A DNA stretch of 28,611 nucleotides from JBDKVA01 sp039679375 (GCA_039679375.1 JBDKVA010000140.1:1-28611); one strand, 5' to 3'. Positions 8,472-16,644 are shown, counted from the first letter of the stretch. The notes: generated by a model from the letters alone, not told the origin. Made by a program: numbers and translations.

Positions 8472-9770
8472 ATGGGGGGATGTATGGCAGTGCTCGGAAA
8501 ATATATTGCTTTATGGAAAGAATACCGGACCGGTACGAAGAAACCGGACAAACAAGCAGTGAAGATTTTCATAAAAGCGGGCTCCATGACTCTTGAAGCA
8601 GCATTGGTGCTTCCTCTGCTACTTTGCGCATTTTTCTCTGTCGTTTTTATTATAAAGACGGTATATACATATGAAATGGTGCAGCATGCGCTCGATGAGA
8701 CCGCCTCTGAAATTGCCTCATCCGGTTACATTTACCACATCAGTGGCATCAGAGATATGCATGACACGGTACGAGACGGCTTGAATGACAGGTCGGAGCT
8801 TTTTAAAGGCCAGATCGGCAGTGTCTTTGATGCATATGGCAGCATCAAAAATATCGGGGACAGTCTGAAAGAGGGCTTGCCATACATCAGTGACAGCGCC
8901 GACATGTTATCAAAAGCCGGAGATAATTTTAACAGCATGATTAAAGAAGTCAAAGAGGCGGTCTCCAATCCGCTTGAAGAATTAAAAAGTATAGCATGCT
9001 ATATTGCAAGCGGCGCATTTGATGATGCAAAAACACAATTATTTACGCCTGTTGTAAAGCTTTATATGAAAAAATACCTTGTTTCCGAGGGAACTGCCGG
9101 TGTTGATGAAAGGCTTGAGGCGCTTAACATAACAGACGGATTTGAGGGCATGGACTTCAGCGGATCCTCCTTTCTTGCCGACAGCGGAGAAAATATCGAC
9201 ATTGTTGTGCGATATCGAATCAAGCTGCCTTTGCCGATCCGATTCGTTCCGGATTTCGAATTTGTGCAGAGGGCCAGAGTTAAGGCATGGATGGGCGGGG
9301 ACGAATCAACAGGAGTTCTTGAGGATACTGTAGATGATTTATGGTCGTTAAGCAATTTCCAAAGGGGACGCAAAATACAAAGGTTATTCGGGGCAAATTT
9401 GCCGTTCAATTTCCCGGTCATTGCCAAATTTGAAAATGGGAAGGCCATGATGATAAAGAGCATGGATCTGACTGCAGAAAGCTATCAACAGGGAGATAGT
9501 GCTCTGGAAGCATTAATGGGTTATGTGGATGAGCTGGCCAATTACAGCGGTCAGGAAAAGCCATGGGGCAGCAGCGGCACGGTAATTCGCAAAAAGGATA
9601 TAAAAGAGAAGGAGCTTTTACTGGTCATACCGGAGAACAAGCTATCCGGCGCCAATGAAAAGCTGCTTTCGGATATGATTGCAATAGCGCAGTCCCGCGG
9701 GATGTTGCTGGTAGTGAAGAGATATGGAATAAAAGTGGATTACGAAGATACTTCACTTCATTCAGAATGA
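8472..9770 (+). CDS. TadE-like pseudopilin protein
   Basis: About 432 residues with the same plan as the first gene of the cassette: cytoplasmic leader, G-SMTLE with Glu at +5 after Gly, one hydrophobic span (LVLPLLLCAFFSVVFII), YEMVQHALDETASEIASSGY, and a long extracytoplasmic part. It is longer than ordinary TadE proteins, and the outer part has no fold I recognise. The start is uncertain. An in-frame TTG at 8442 overlaps the previous stop, ATG 8472 has GGTGGG 10 nt upstream, and ATG 8484 has a G-run only 4 nt away. I use 8472. Tight linkage to the DUF5702 gene argues for one complex. After its stop a 16-codon ORF and a new gene for TrpB2 follow. Confidence 0.72.
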   Translation: MGGCMAVLGKYIALWKEYRTGTKKPDKQAVKIFIKAGSMTLEAALVLPLLLCAFFSVVFIIKTVYTYEMVQHALDETASEIASSGYIYHISGIRDMHDTVRDGLNDRSELFKGQIGSVFDAYGSIKNIGDSLKEGLPYISDSADMLSKAGDNFNSMIKEVKEAVSNPLEELKSIACYIASGAFDDAKTQLFTPVVKLYMKKYLVSEGTAGVDERLEALNITDGFEGMDFSGSSFLADSGENIDIVVRYRIKLPLPIRFVPDFEFVQRARVKAWMGGDESTGVLEDTVDDLWSLSNFQRGRKIQRLFGANLPFNFPVIAKFENGKAMMIKSMDLTAESYQQGDSALEALMGYVDELANYSGQEKPWGSSGTVIRKKDIKEKELLLVIPENKLSGANEKLLSDMIAIAQSRGMLLVVKRYGIKVDYEDTSLHSE

Positions 9771-9810
9771 CAGTAACCACCCAAGCCCAAATAGTAACCA
9801 GGAGGTTAAA

Positions 9811-9861
9811 GTGCAGGCGAAAAAGGCAAAAAATATGATTGCAATTGTACAGGATTTATAA
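9811..9861 (+). CDS. Possible 16-residue small ORF with strong ribosome binding site
   Basis: GTG start preceded by AGGAGGT about 5 nt upstream, coding for MQAKKAKNMIAIVQDL and ending in TAA. The ribosome binding site is better than that of several real genes here, which is the only support. The peptide has a basic start and a short amphipathic tail. It contains no tryptophan, so it is not a classical trp leader peptide. An 8-base inverted repeat (AAAGGCAA 9822-9829, TTGCCTTT 9885-9892) overlaps it. It could be a small protein, a coupling leader for the downstream gene, or chance. Confidence 0.3.
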   Translation: MQAKKAKNMIAIVQDL

Positions 9862-9941
9862 TAAAATATTTCAAAGACAAAAAGTTGCCTTTAAAGTGAA
9901 AGATGAGAAGAGATCAGAAGAGAATAGGAGAGATGAGAAAG

Positions 9942-11315
9942 ATGAGCAGATCATTTAAAAATGATGTCGTAAAAGTCCTTTTAGAGGAGTCTGAAATCCC
10001 AAGGCAATGGTACAATATCATTGCCGACATGCCGAACAAACCGGCACCCTATTACAGCCCATTTACAGGTGAACAGCTGACAGCCGGCGAAATGAAAGCC
10101 ATTTTTCCCGATGCATTGATTGCACAGGAAATGTCATCAGAAAGATTTATCGACATTCCTGATGAAGTGCGGGAAATGTACAAACAGTGGAGGCCAACGC
10201 CCTTATTCAGGGCAAGAAACCTTGAAAAAATCCTGGATACCCCCGCAAGAATTTACTACAAATATGAGGGCAACAATGCTACAGGCAGCCACAAGCTCAA
10301 TTCGGCACTTGCACAGGCTTATTACAACAAAAAGGCCGGTATGAAACGGCTTGCTACCGAAACAGGAGCCGGGCAGTGGGGAAGTGCGCTCAGCATGGCC
10401 TGCAACCATTTTGGCCTTGAGTGCACCGTTTATATGGTTAAAGTGAGTTACCAGCAAAAGCCTTACAGGCGATCCTTTATGCAGACCTTTGGAGCAAGCG
10501 TATATGCCAGCCCGAGCAATCTGACCAATGCCGGCAGAATGATACTGGAAAGAGACCCGCAATCCACAGGAAGTCTTGGAATAGCTATCAGCGAAGCCGT
10601 TGAGGATGCCGCAACACATGATGATACCAATTATTCACTGGGAAGCGTACTGAACCATGTTTGCCTTCATCAGACCATTATCGGGCAGGAGGCAAAAAAA
10701 CAGCTGGAAAAAATTGATGAATACCCAGATGTCATATTCGCGTGCTGCGGTGGCGGGACCAATTTTTCAGGAATTGCAAACCCGTTCCTGTATGATAAAT
10801 TCAAGGGCGCCAAGGTAAGAGCAGTTGCTGTAGAGCCGTCTGCATGCCCCACACTCACAAAGGGTGTTTTTGCATACGATTATGGCGATACGGCAAAGAT
10901 GGCTCCCATCGCCAAAATGTATACCCTCGGACATGACTTTACCCCTGCCGGAATACATGCAGGCGGCCTAAGGTATCATGGGGATTCGGCTGTTGTCAGC
11001 CAGCTGTACCATGACGGATTGATTGAAGCAGCAGCATACGGACAGAAACAGGTGTTTGATGCGGCGGTGATGTTTGCAAGGTCTGAAGGAATCGTACCTG
11101 CGCCCGAATCGTCGCACGCCATAAGGGCGGCGATCGATGAAGCTTTGAGGGCAAAAGAAGCCGGGGAGGCGAAAGTCATTCTTTTCAACCTCAGCGGGCA
11201 TGGATATTTTGACATGACTTCTTATGATATGTATTTCAGCGGCAAAATGATCGATGTGGAATATTCGGCCGATGATGTGCAAAAGAGTATAGCGAACCTG
11301 CCTCAGATAAAGTAA
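9942..11315 (+). CDS. trpB: Tryptophan synthase beta chain, TrpB2 type
   Basis: A 457-residue PLP enzyme of the TrpB2 group, which joins indole and L-serine to give tryptophan. TrpB2 markers are the N-terminal ILPRQWYNI-like segment (EIPRQWYNI), WRPTPL in place of the usual TrpB substrate loop, and greater length than TrpB1 (about 400). The PLP lysine is K118 in GSHKLN. CCGGGTNFSG is the phosphate-binding loop, and HAGGLRYHG is also typical of the group. AGGAG lies 11 nt before the ATG at 9942; ATGs at 9903 and 9933 would add residues outside the family and have poor spacing. No trpA or other trp genes are adjacent, as is common for TrpB2, which may act in indole salvage. It is followed by a strong terminator. 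Function as TrpB2 is secure at family level. Confidence 0.92.
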   Translation: MSRSFKNDVVKVLLEESEIPRQWYNIIADMPNKPAPYYSPFTGEQLTAGEMKAIFPDALIAQEMSSERFIDIPDEVREMYKQWRPTPLFRARNLEKILDTPARIYYKYEGNNATGSHKLNSALAQAYYNKKAGMKRLATETGAGQWGSALSMACNHFGLECTVYMVKVSYQQKPYRRSFMQTFGASVYASPSNLTNAGRMILERDPQSTGSLGIAISEAVEDAATHDDTNYSLGSVLNHVCLHQTIIGQEAKKQLEKIDEYPDVIFACCGGGTNFSGIANPFLYDKFKGAKVRAVAVEPSACPTLTKGVFAYDYGDTAKMAPIAKMYTLGHDFTPAGIHAGGLRYHGDSAVVSQLYHDGLIEAAAYGQKQVFDAAVMFARSEGIVPAPESSHAIRAAIDEALRAKEAGEAKVILFNLSGHGYFDMTSYDMYFSGKMIDVEYSADDVQKSIANLPQIK

Positions 11316-11410
11316 TCTTATGGAATCTGCAATATAGAAGTTCTTAATACTGTATAAGAATGAAAAGGGGATAGTTTTACACTCAAGTTGCATAAACTCA
11401 AAAATACAGA

Positions 11411-11436
11411 GGCTGCCCAACCGGGCAGCCTTTATT
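11411..11436. terminator. Bidirectional terminator between trpB2 and the AraC gene
   Basis: GGCTGCCC (11411-11418), loop AACC, GGGCAGCC (11423-11430), a perfect 8-bp GC-rich stem. It is followed by TTTATTT on the plus strand and preceded by AAAAATAC on the other side, so it can serve both convergent genes. Confidence 0.88.
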
Positions 11437-11442
11437 TATCAA

Positions 11443-12318
11443 CTATCTACTAGTACGAAGTACTATTGAAGGAGCTTTCTTCTTGTACTTTTTAAATACG
11501 CGGCTGAAGTAATTGATATCATCAAAGCCGCATGATATGGCTGCTTCAGTTATATTGACATCTCCATCTTTCAGGAGGGCTTCCGCTTTGTTTATCCTTA
11601 GCTGATTCAAATATTCCCCAAGGGATTTTCCGGTTATGCTTTTGAAGACACGACAAAAATAAAAGCGGCTGATATGCGCCATGTCGCACAGCTGGTCGAT
11701 CGTAATCCTATCGGCATAATTATTTTCAACATATTCCAGGATACTGTTGAATCTTTTCAGGCTTTTCATTCTGGCGTCATATTCCTTTTGAGTCAGAACC
11801 AGCTGCACGTTGTTTCGCAGAAGGAATACAAGAAGCTGGAACAAGGTTGCTTTGACTGCCATCTCATAACCTATTTCCTTCATCTCAAATTCTTTTACAA
11901 ATTCATTGATATATTTTGCAACTTCTCTGTTGTTTTCGATCTTATTTTTGAACAATATCCGGTTCTGGGATATGGGATTGATATATTTTGCTTCGCATGT
12001 ATCGACATGACGGCTTTGAAAAAGCGATGTATCAAATATAATGCAGTGGTATTTCACCGAGGGTGAAATACAATAAGCCTGATGAAGCTCGTTGCTGTTA
12101 ACAACAACAAGGTCGCCCTTCTTTACGGGTATTTCAAGCGAATTGCATTTTACCTGTGCTTCCCCCTTTGTAAAATATAGCAGCTCTATTGTCTCATGCC
12201 AATGGCAGGTGAAATGATCGTGCTTTTTTTTTGAAAGATGGCTGTCTTTATGAAAAATAATAGGCAGATTCGGATCCATCATATCCATATTTTCATGCAA
12301 TAAATAGTCTCGATTCAT
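11443..12318 (-). CDS. AraC-family transcriptional regulator with cupin sensor domain
   Basis: A 291-residue regulator. Residues about 20-110 form an AraC-type cupin sensor (HWHETIELLYFTKGEAQV, then PVKKGDLVVVNSNELH), which normally binds a sugar or related ligand. Residues about 190-288 form the double helix-turn-helix of AraC proteins, with IDQLCDMAHISRFYFCRVFK and ITEAAISCGFDDINYFSRVFKKY. Start supported by AGGAG 6 nt upstream. It is transcribed away from the first TIM-barrel gene at 12564 across a 245-base divergent region, the usual arrangement for a local activator, so it most likely controls the 12564-15538 unit and perhaps the next one. Ligand unknown. Confidence 0.92.
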   Translation of the reverse strand: MNRDYLLHENMDMMDPNLPIIFHKDSHLSKKKHDHFTCHWHETIELLYFTKGEAQVKCNSLEIPVKKGDLVVVNSNELHQAYCISPSVKYHCIIFDTSLFQSRHVDTCEAKYINPISQNRILFKNKIENNREVAKYINEFVKEFEMKEIGYEMAVKATLFQLLVFLLRNNVQLVLTQKEYDARMKSLKRFNSILEYVENNYADRITIDQLCDMAHISRFYFCRVFKSITGKSLGEYLNQLRINKAEALLKDGDVNITEAAISCGFDDINYFSRVFKKYKKKAPSIVLRTSR

Positions 12319-12563
12319 TCTAAGCTCCTGTTCAGTAGAAGACTCCCGACTCCAATCAGCAAGATTATGCTAGTTTTGAGCAATCGGATTCATGCAAATC
12401 ATCTATACTATCATTATAATAAATATAAATCATTCAATTGTAAATATTTATATAGCTGAACTACCCAGGCAGTTGTTTATTAGATCAGTTAAGTTTGGAC
12501 TGGAGATTTTTACTGGGATCAATTTGGAAAACGGTGTAAAATTTTGATGAGAGGGTGTTGCAG
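12319..12563. promoter_or_regulatory. Divergent control region of the AraC gene and the catabolic operon
   Basis: This AT-rich region of 245 bases has no gene. On the minus strand TATAAT (complement of 12413-12418) is a likely -10 for the regulator, with only weak -35 candidates 18-20 bases upstream. In the plus direction I see no consensus -35, as expected for an AraC-activated promoter; TATATA near 12456 could be the -10. AGCAATCGGATTCA (12379-12392) is one mismatch from the core of a catabolite-responsive element. TAAATATTTA is a perfect 10-base palindrome. Sites are suggestions only. Confidence 0.4.
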
Positions 12564-13418
12564 ATGGCGGATTTCAAAATAGGTGTTATTGTAGATTCTT
12601 TCAGACTTGGCGTCAGGGAAGGGATAGAAAAAGCAAAAGAGGTCGGAGCATCAGGAATACAGGTCTACGCTACCAGGGGACCGATGGCTCCTGAGAACCT
12701 TACTGTAAAGCAGAGAAATGAACTTCTTGATATGGTTACTTCCAACGGACTTGTCATTTCTGCACTATGCGGTGATCTGGGAAAAGGCTTTGCAGAAAGG
12801 GAGAGCAATGGCTTGAAGATCGAAAAATCAAAAAGGATAATGGATCTTGCAAAGGAACTCAATACAAATATTATCACTACCCACATAGGAGTAGTCCCTG
12901 ATAATCCCGGACACCCTCGGTGGAGCGTGCTGCAGGAAGCTTGTGAAGCTCTTGGAGAATATGGAGATGAGGTTGGAGCCTATTTTGCCATAGAAACAGG
13001 CCCTGAAACGTCGGCAGTTCTTAAGAAGTTCCTGGACAGTCTTAAATCAAAAGGTGTAAAAGTAAATCTGGACCCTGCCAATCTGGTCATGGTGACAGGA
13101 GATGATCCGGTACAGGCGGTAATAAACCTGAAGGATTATATCGTCCATACCCATGCAAAGGATGGAATCATGCTAAGGAGAGAGAACCCGGAGGTCATCT
13201 ATGGCATAATCGAAGCAGCAATACAATCCGAAGCGGCTTTCAGAGAGGTGCCTTTGGGTGAAGGCAGCGTCAATTTCCGGGAATATCTTAAAGCTCTGGA
13301 CGGCATTGGGTACAAAGGCTTTTTGACAATAGAAAGGGAAGTTGGGGAAAATCCTGAAAAAGACATCAGGACAGCAGTAGACTTTTTGAAAAAAACGATT
13401 AGTAAAATAAACAACTAA
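12564..13418 (+). CDS. Sugar phosphate isomerase/epimerase-like TIM-barrel protein (1)
   Basis: A 284-residue protein of the xylose-isomerase-like/AP-endonuclease-2 TIM-barrel superfamily. Members isomerise, epimerise or eliminate sugars and cyclitols using one divalent metal. The expected metal site can be read: E144 (AIETGPE), D170 (VNLDPANL), H195 with H197 (VHTHAKD) and E257 (TIERE). PLGEGSVNF near 230 is the usual loop before the last strand. ATG at 12564 is used because GAGAGGG lies 8 nt upstream; an in-frame GTG at 12555 is inside that ribosome binding site. First gene of the operon facing the AraC regulator. Its stop codon is overlapped by repeat element B. The reaction cannot be told from sequence; inosose, keto-sugar or glycoside chemistry are all possible in this superfamily. 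Confidence 0.85.
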   Translation: MADFKIGVIVDSFRLGVREGIEKAKEVGASGIQVYATRGPMAPENLTVKQRNELLDMVTSNGLVISALCGDLGKGFAERESNGLKIEKSKRIMDLAKELNTNIITTHIGVVPDNPGHPRWSVLQEACEALGEYGDEVGAYFAIETGPETSAVLKKFLDSLKSKGVKVNLDPANLVMVTGDDPVQAVINLKDYIVHTHAKDGIMLRRENPEVIYGIIEAAIQSEAAFREVPLGEGSVNFREYLKALDGIGYKGFLTIEREVGENPEKDIRTAVDFLKKTISKINN

Positions 13419-13515
13419 TGTGGGCTACCGCCCACAACCCAACGAATGTACTTATTGCCGCGAATGTGAAACTATTTTCTTGTTTTTTATGCAATTTCGC
13501 GGTAATAAGTTACTA
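13414..13515 (+). repeat. Two-hairpin dispersed element, copy B
   Basis: Inverted copy of 5080-5182. Read on the plus strand: hairpin TGTGGGC-TACC-GCCCACA (13419-13436), linker, then a 14-bp stem (13451-13464 with 13496-13509) with one G-U pair and a 31-base loop. The second base pair of the long stem is T-A here and A-T in copy A, a compensatory change. The element begins within the last codons of the upstream gene (ACTAA contains its stop) and ends 47 bases before the next start codon, so it would be part of the operon messenger RNA. Confidence 0.9.
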
Positions 13516-13562
13516 AGGGTCGGCTATCACTAAAGTACAAACAAAAAGGGAGGTACCATAGA

Positions 13563-14615
13563 ATGGGAAAAATTAAGGTTGGAATTATAGGAGCCGGTGG
13601 CATAAGCGCCTGCCATATCGCAGGCTATAAGGCACTTGATAATGTGGAGCTGTATGCGGTTTGTGATATAAATGAACAAAGAGCAAACGATTGTGCAAAG
13701 AAGAATGATATCACTCATGTGTACACAGATTACAATGAAATGCTAAAGCTTAAAGAACTGGACGCTGTCAGTGTTTGCACGTGGAACAGCGTGCATGCGC
13801 CTGCAACGATCGCTGCGTTGAAAGTCGGCAAGCATGTGCTCTGTGAGAAACCAATGGCAATGAACACGCTGGAGGCGCTTGAAATGGAAAAGACCGCAAA
13901 AGAGGCCGGAAAGCTGCTGATGATCGGATTTGTCAGAAGGTTTGGAAATGATACAAAGGTTCTTAAAGATTTTATAGATAATGGAATGATGGGAGATATC
14001 TATTACGCAAAAGCATCGTACTTAAGAAGGCTTGGATGCCCCGGAGGCTGGTTTGGTGATAAGAGCCGTTCCGGAGGCGGTCCGATGATCGATCTTGGGG
14101 TGCATGTGATCGATCTTGTACGTTTCCTTATGGGCAAACCCAAGGCGGTTACCGTTACAGGAGCGACATTTAACAAGCTTGGAATTCGGGATAACATCAA
14201 GCAGGATAAATCATATGTGGCTGCCGACAAAAGTGATGTGTTTGACGTTGAGGATATGGCTGCAGGAATGATAAAATTTGACAATGGCGCCGTGCTGCAT
14301 GTTGAAACCAGCTTTAGTCTGAATATTAAAAAGGGCGTCGGGAATATCGAGCTGTTTGGCTCAAAATCAGGTGCAAAACTAGATCCGGGACTTGAATTTT
14401 ATTCTGAAATGAACAATTACCTTGTTGACATAACGCCCGCGCATGATACGGCTTTGAGCTTTAATGGGCTATTTGAAAAAGAGATCGCCCATTTTGCAGA
14501 CTGCGTTGCAAACGGGACAAAATGTATAAGCCCTGCGGAGGATGGAGTGGAGATCATGAGGATTATTGACGCAATTTATGAATCAGCACGGACAGGCAGA
14601 GAAGTTGTATTGTAA
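13563..14615 (+). CDS. Gfo/Idh/MocA-family NAD(P)-dependent oxidoreductase
   Basis: A 350-residue dehydrogenase. An N-terminal Rossmann domain with GIIGAGGIS (residues 7-15) and D35 after the second strand suggests NAD preference. It is followed by C94-E-K96-P, whose lysine is the family's catalytic residue, and a C-terminal alpha/beta domain with D177-L-G-V-H181, the other conserved catalytic pair. Members oxidise a hydroxyl of sugars, cyclitols or glycosides to a ketone, often reversibly. GGGAGG lies about 9 nt before the ATG. It sits between two isomerase-like TIM barrels in one transcription unit, so the likely scheme is oxidation followed by isomerisation or elimination of the keto product. 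The exact substrate is unknown. Full length, no defects. Confidence 0.92.
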   Translation: MGKIKVGIIGAGGISACHIAGYKALDNVELYAVCDINEQRANDCAKKNDITHVYTDYNEMLKLKELDAVSVCTWNSVHAPATIAALKVGKHVLCEKPMAMNTLEALEMEKTAKEAGKLLMIGFVRRFGNDTKVLKDFIDNGMMGDIYYAKASYLRRLGCPGGWFGDKSRSGGGPMIDLGVHVIDLVRFLMGKPKAVTVTGATFNKLGIRDNIKQDKSYVAADKSDVFDVEDMAAGMIKFDNGAVLHVETSFSLNIKKGVGNIELFGSKSGAKLDPGLEFYSEMNNYLVDITPAHDTALSFNGLFEKEIAHFADCVANGTKCISPAEDGVEIMRIIDAIYESARTGREVVL

Positions 14616-14668
14616 GATCTACCGGTATAATTTTATATAATGCACAGACGGATAGGGAGGTTATTATA

Positions 14669-15538
14669 ATGAAGATCGGGGTAAGTTCATATAGCTACAG
14701 CGCATTGGTTAATAATGGAGCCATGACCCAGTTTGATGTTATCGGCAAAGCAAAGGAAATGGGCTTTGATGTAATTGAGTTTGCAGGCCTTATTGCACCG
14801 AAGGGTGAGCCGGTGGAATCATATGCTGCCAGGGTACGGGAAGAATGCAGCCGTGTCGGAATAGAGATGGGTAATTACACAATAGGAGCAGACCTTATAA
14901 ATGGCTCAAATGGTAATCTGGATGCCGAGGTCGAAAGACTGAAAGATGAAGTACGAATCGCTAAAATACTTGGTGCGCCGGGAATGCGCCATGATGCAAC
15001 CAGGGGATTTCTGCCGGGCTATCATGGAGCAAGAAGCTTTAAGGATGCACTGCCGATATTAGTGAAGGGCTGCCGGACTGTTACACAATATGCGGCGGAG
15101 CTTGGCATTAGGACGATGGTTGAAAATCACGGATTCTTCTGCCAGGACAGCGAAAGGGTAGAAATGCTTGTATGCGCGGTGAACCATGAAAACTTCGGAA
15201 TACTCGTCGATATGGGGAATTTCCTTTGCGCTGATGAAGATCCTGCCAGGGCTGTAGGAAGGCTTGCACCTTACGCATTCCATGTACATGCCAAGGATTT
15301 TCATACAAAACCGGGGACATGCCAAAATCCGGGAGACGGATGGTTCAGGTCACGTGGCGGGAATTACCTGCGCGGCTCTATTATAGGGCATGGTGATGTC
15401 CCTGTTACACAATGTTTGAATATTATAAAAAGTGCAGGATACAACGGCAATGTTTCCATTGAGTTTGAAGGGATGGAAGACCCGCTGATCGGGATATCCG
15501 TCGGGTTAAAGAATTTGAAGGCTTATCTGGCGCTGTAA
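14669..15538 (+). CDS. Sugar phosphate isomerase/epimerase-like TIM-barrel protein (2)
   Basis: A 289-residue protein of the same superfamily as the gene at 12564 but clearly divergent. The metal site is complete: E152 (MVENHG), D181 (LVDMGN), H205 with H207 (FHVHAKDF) and E265 (SIEFEG). GHGDVPV near 240 fits the usual basic loop, and a Gly/Arg-rich segment (WFRSRGGNYLRG, about 225-236) may close over the substrate. Start supported by GGGAGG about 9 nt upstream. Last gene of the first catabolic unit; a terminator follows at 15591. Together with the dehydrogenase it probably handles successive steps on the same sugar or cyclitol, an inference from order and family. Confidence 0.87.
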   Translation: MKIGVSSYSYSALVNNGAMTQFDVIGKAKEMGFDVIEFAGLIAPKGEPVESYAARVREECSRVGIEMGNYTIGADLINGSNGNLDAEVERLKDEVRIAKILGAPGMRHDATRGFLPGYHGARSFKDALPILVKGCRTVTQYAAELGIRTMVENHGFFCQDSERVEMLVCAVNHENFGILVDMGNFLCADEDPARAVGRLAPYAFHVHAKDFHTKPGTCQNPGDGWFRSRGGNYLRGSIIGHGDVPVTQCLNIIKSAGYNGNVSIEFEGMEDPLIGISVGLKNLKAYLAL

Positions 15539-15590
15539 CAGGCGGAAGGAGCCGAACCGGCAGAGGTAACAACATTATATGCCAGAGGCC

Positions 15591-15621
15591 AGGACATTCC
15601 GAAAGGTGTGTCCTTTTTCTT
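15591..15621 (+). terminator. Terminator ending the first catabolic operon
   Basis: AGGACA (15591-15596) pairs with TGTCCT (15609-15614), with an inner CC-GAAA-GG. The hairpin is followed by TTTTTCTTT. Confidence 0.75.
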
Positions 15622-15640
15622 TAATTTTAATATAATAAAA

Positions 15641-15681
15641 AACGATACATCGTTGCATATAAGAGAAAAAATTGGTACTAT
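15641..15681 (+). promoter_or_regulatory. Promoter with overlapping palindromic operator, amidohydrolase operon
   Basis: TTGCAT (15653-15658), exactly 17 bases, TACTAT (15676-15681). The palindrome AACGAT-AC-ATCGTT (15641-15654) overlaps the -35 box, a common place for a repressor or activator site. Transcription would start near 15688, leaving a leader of about 140 nt. Confidence 0.55.
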
Positions 15682-15702
15682 TGTATATGGTATTCACTGG
15701 TT

Positions 15703-15767
15703 CATACATTATAGGCTAGGAGTCCCTCGGAAACGAATGTATGCAGAACTTTCCGAGCGGACTCCTA
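15703..15767 (+). promoter_or_regulatory. Structured leader RNA, possible pseudoknot or switch
   Basis: A long hairpin is formed by TAGGAGTCC (15717-15725) with GGACTCCTA (15759-15767), and CGGAAA (15728-15733) with TTTCCG (15750-15755), leaving a 16-base loop. Eight loop bases (AATGTATG, 15736-15743) are perfectly complementary to CATACATT (15703-15710) upstream. The two helices would make an H-type pseudoknot or be mutually exclusive. It lies in the leader of the amidohydrolase operon. I do not recognise a known riboswitch class. No U-run follows, so it is not a plain terminator. Confidence 0.55.
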
Positions 15768-15829
15768 GAGATTATTGAATAATAATTCGCAATGAATAGT
15801 GCTAACTTACAGATTTGGGAGGTAAGAAA

Positions 15830-16642
15830 TTGAAAAACATTGAAGCAAAAATGGATCTCTTAAAAAATAATAAAGTAGTGAACTGGCATGAGCATGTCTG
15901 GTTCAAGCCAGGAACAAAGGAACTCAATGTGGAGGGATGCGACAGGCTGGTTGAAGAAGCAGAGCTGACCCATATGGATTATCTTGTTTGTTCGAACCCC
16001 ATTTCAGGCGGAACGCCGGGCCCGGATGACATCAGGCTGTGTAATGATGCGGTGGCACAGGCGATGAATCGTTATCCCAAAATGATCAGAGGTATGGCTT
16101 TTATCAATCCGGGATATACGAAGGAAGCGCTATATGAAATCGACAGATGTATAAAAGGCCTTGGAATGGTTGGTATCAAGCTTTATAACCATTATTTTGC
16201 ATCTGATCCTGTTTTCCGTCCGGTCATTGAAAAATGTATCGAACTTGACATACCAATGCTCTTTCATGCAGGAAAGCTCATGAAGGGTCCGAATAAACAG
16301 CCGTGCCTGTCAAATGGCGAGCATTTTGCAAAGGCGGCAAAACAGTATCCGGAAGCAGTTATCATACATGCGCACATAGGAGGCGGCGGAGACTGGCAAT
16401 GGTCATTGAAGGCGATGGCCGATTGTCCAAACGTATTTACCGATATCAGCGGCAGTGTTCATGATGCGGAAATAATTGAAACAACATATAAGATGATGGG
16501 AGCAGACAGAATGCTGTTCGGAACGGATATGAGCTTTGCATCAAGCCTTGGCAAGATATTGGGCGCGGATATTCCGGACCGGGATAAAATTAAAATACTG
16601 AATAATCCCAGATTTGAAAAGTACCTTGAAAGGGGCGCATAA
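15830..16642 (+). CDS. Amidohydrolase-2 family metal-dependent hydrolase or decarboxylase
   Basis: A 270-residue TIM-barrel protein of the amidohydrolase-related family that also contains ACMSD-type decarboxylases and lactone hydrolases. Its metal ligands are intact: H20-x-H22 (NWHEHVW), H146 (LFHAGK), H180 with H182 (IIHAHIGGG) and D233 (FGTDMSF). I choose the TTG at 15830 as start because GGGAGGT lies about 7 nt upstream. The in-frame TTG at 15815 is inside that ribosome binding site, and the next ATG (15851) would remove little. It is first in the second catabolic unit, behind a structured leader, and is followed after only 2 bases by a degenerate relative. Substrate unknown: ring opening of a lactone, hydrolysis of an amide or decarboxylation are all possible. 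Confidence 0.83.
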   Translation: MKNIEAKMDLLKNNKVVNWHEHVWFKPGTKELNVEGCDRLVEEAELTHMDYLVCSNPISGGTPGPDDIRLCNDAVAQAMNRYPKMIRGMAFINPGYTKEALYEIDRCIKGLGMVGIKLYNHYFASDPVFRPVIEKCIELDIPMLFHAGKLMKGPNKQPCLSNGEHFAKAAKQYPEAVIIHAHIGGGGDWQWSLKAMADCPNVFTDISGSVHDAEIIETTYKMMGADRMLFGTDMSFASSLGKILGADIPDRDKIKILNNPRFEKYLERGA

Positions 16643-16644
16643 CA

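Noticed and set aside
10203..10619. 138-residue open frame antisense to trpB2
   Set aside because: Shadow of a conserved enzyme gene; composition rich in Cys/His/Ser without any motif.
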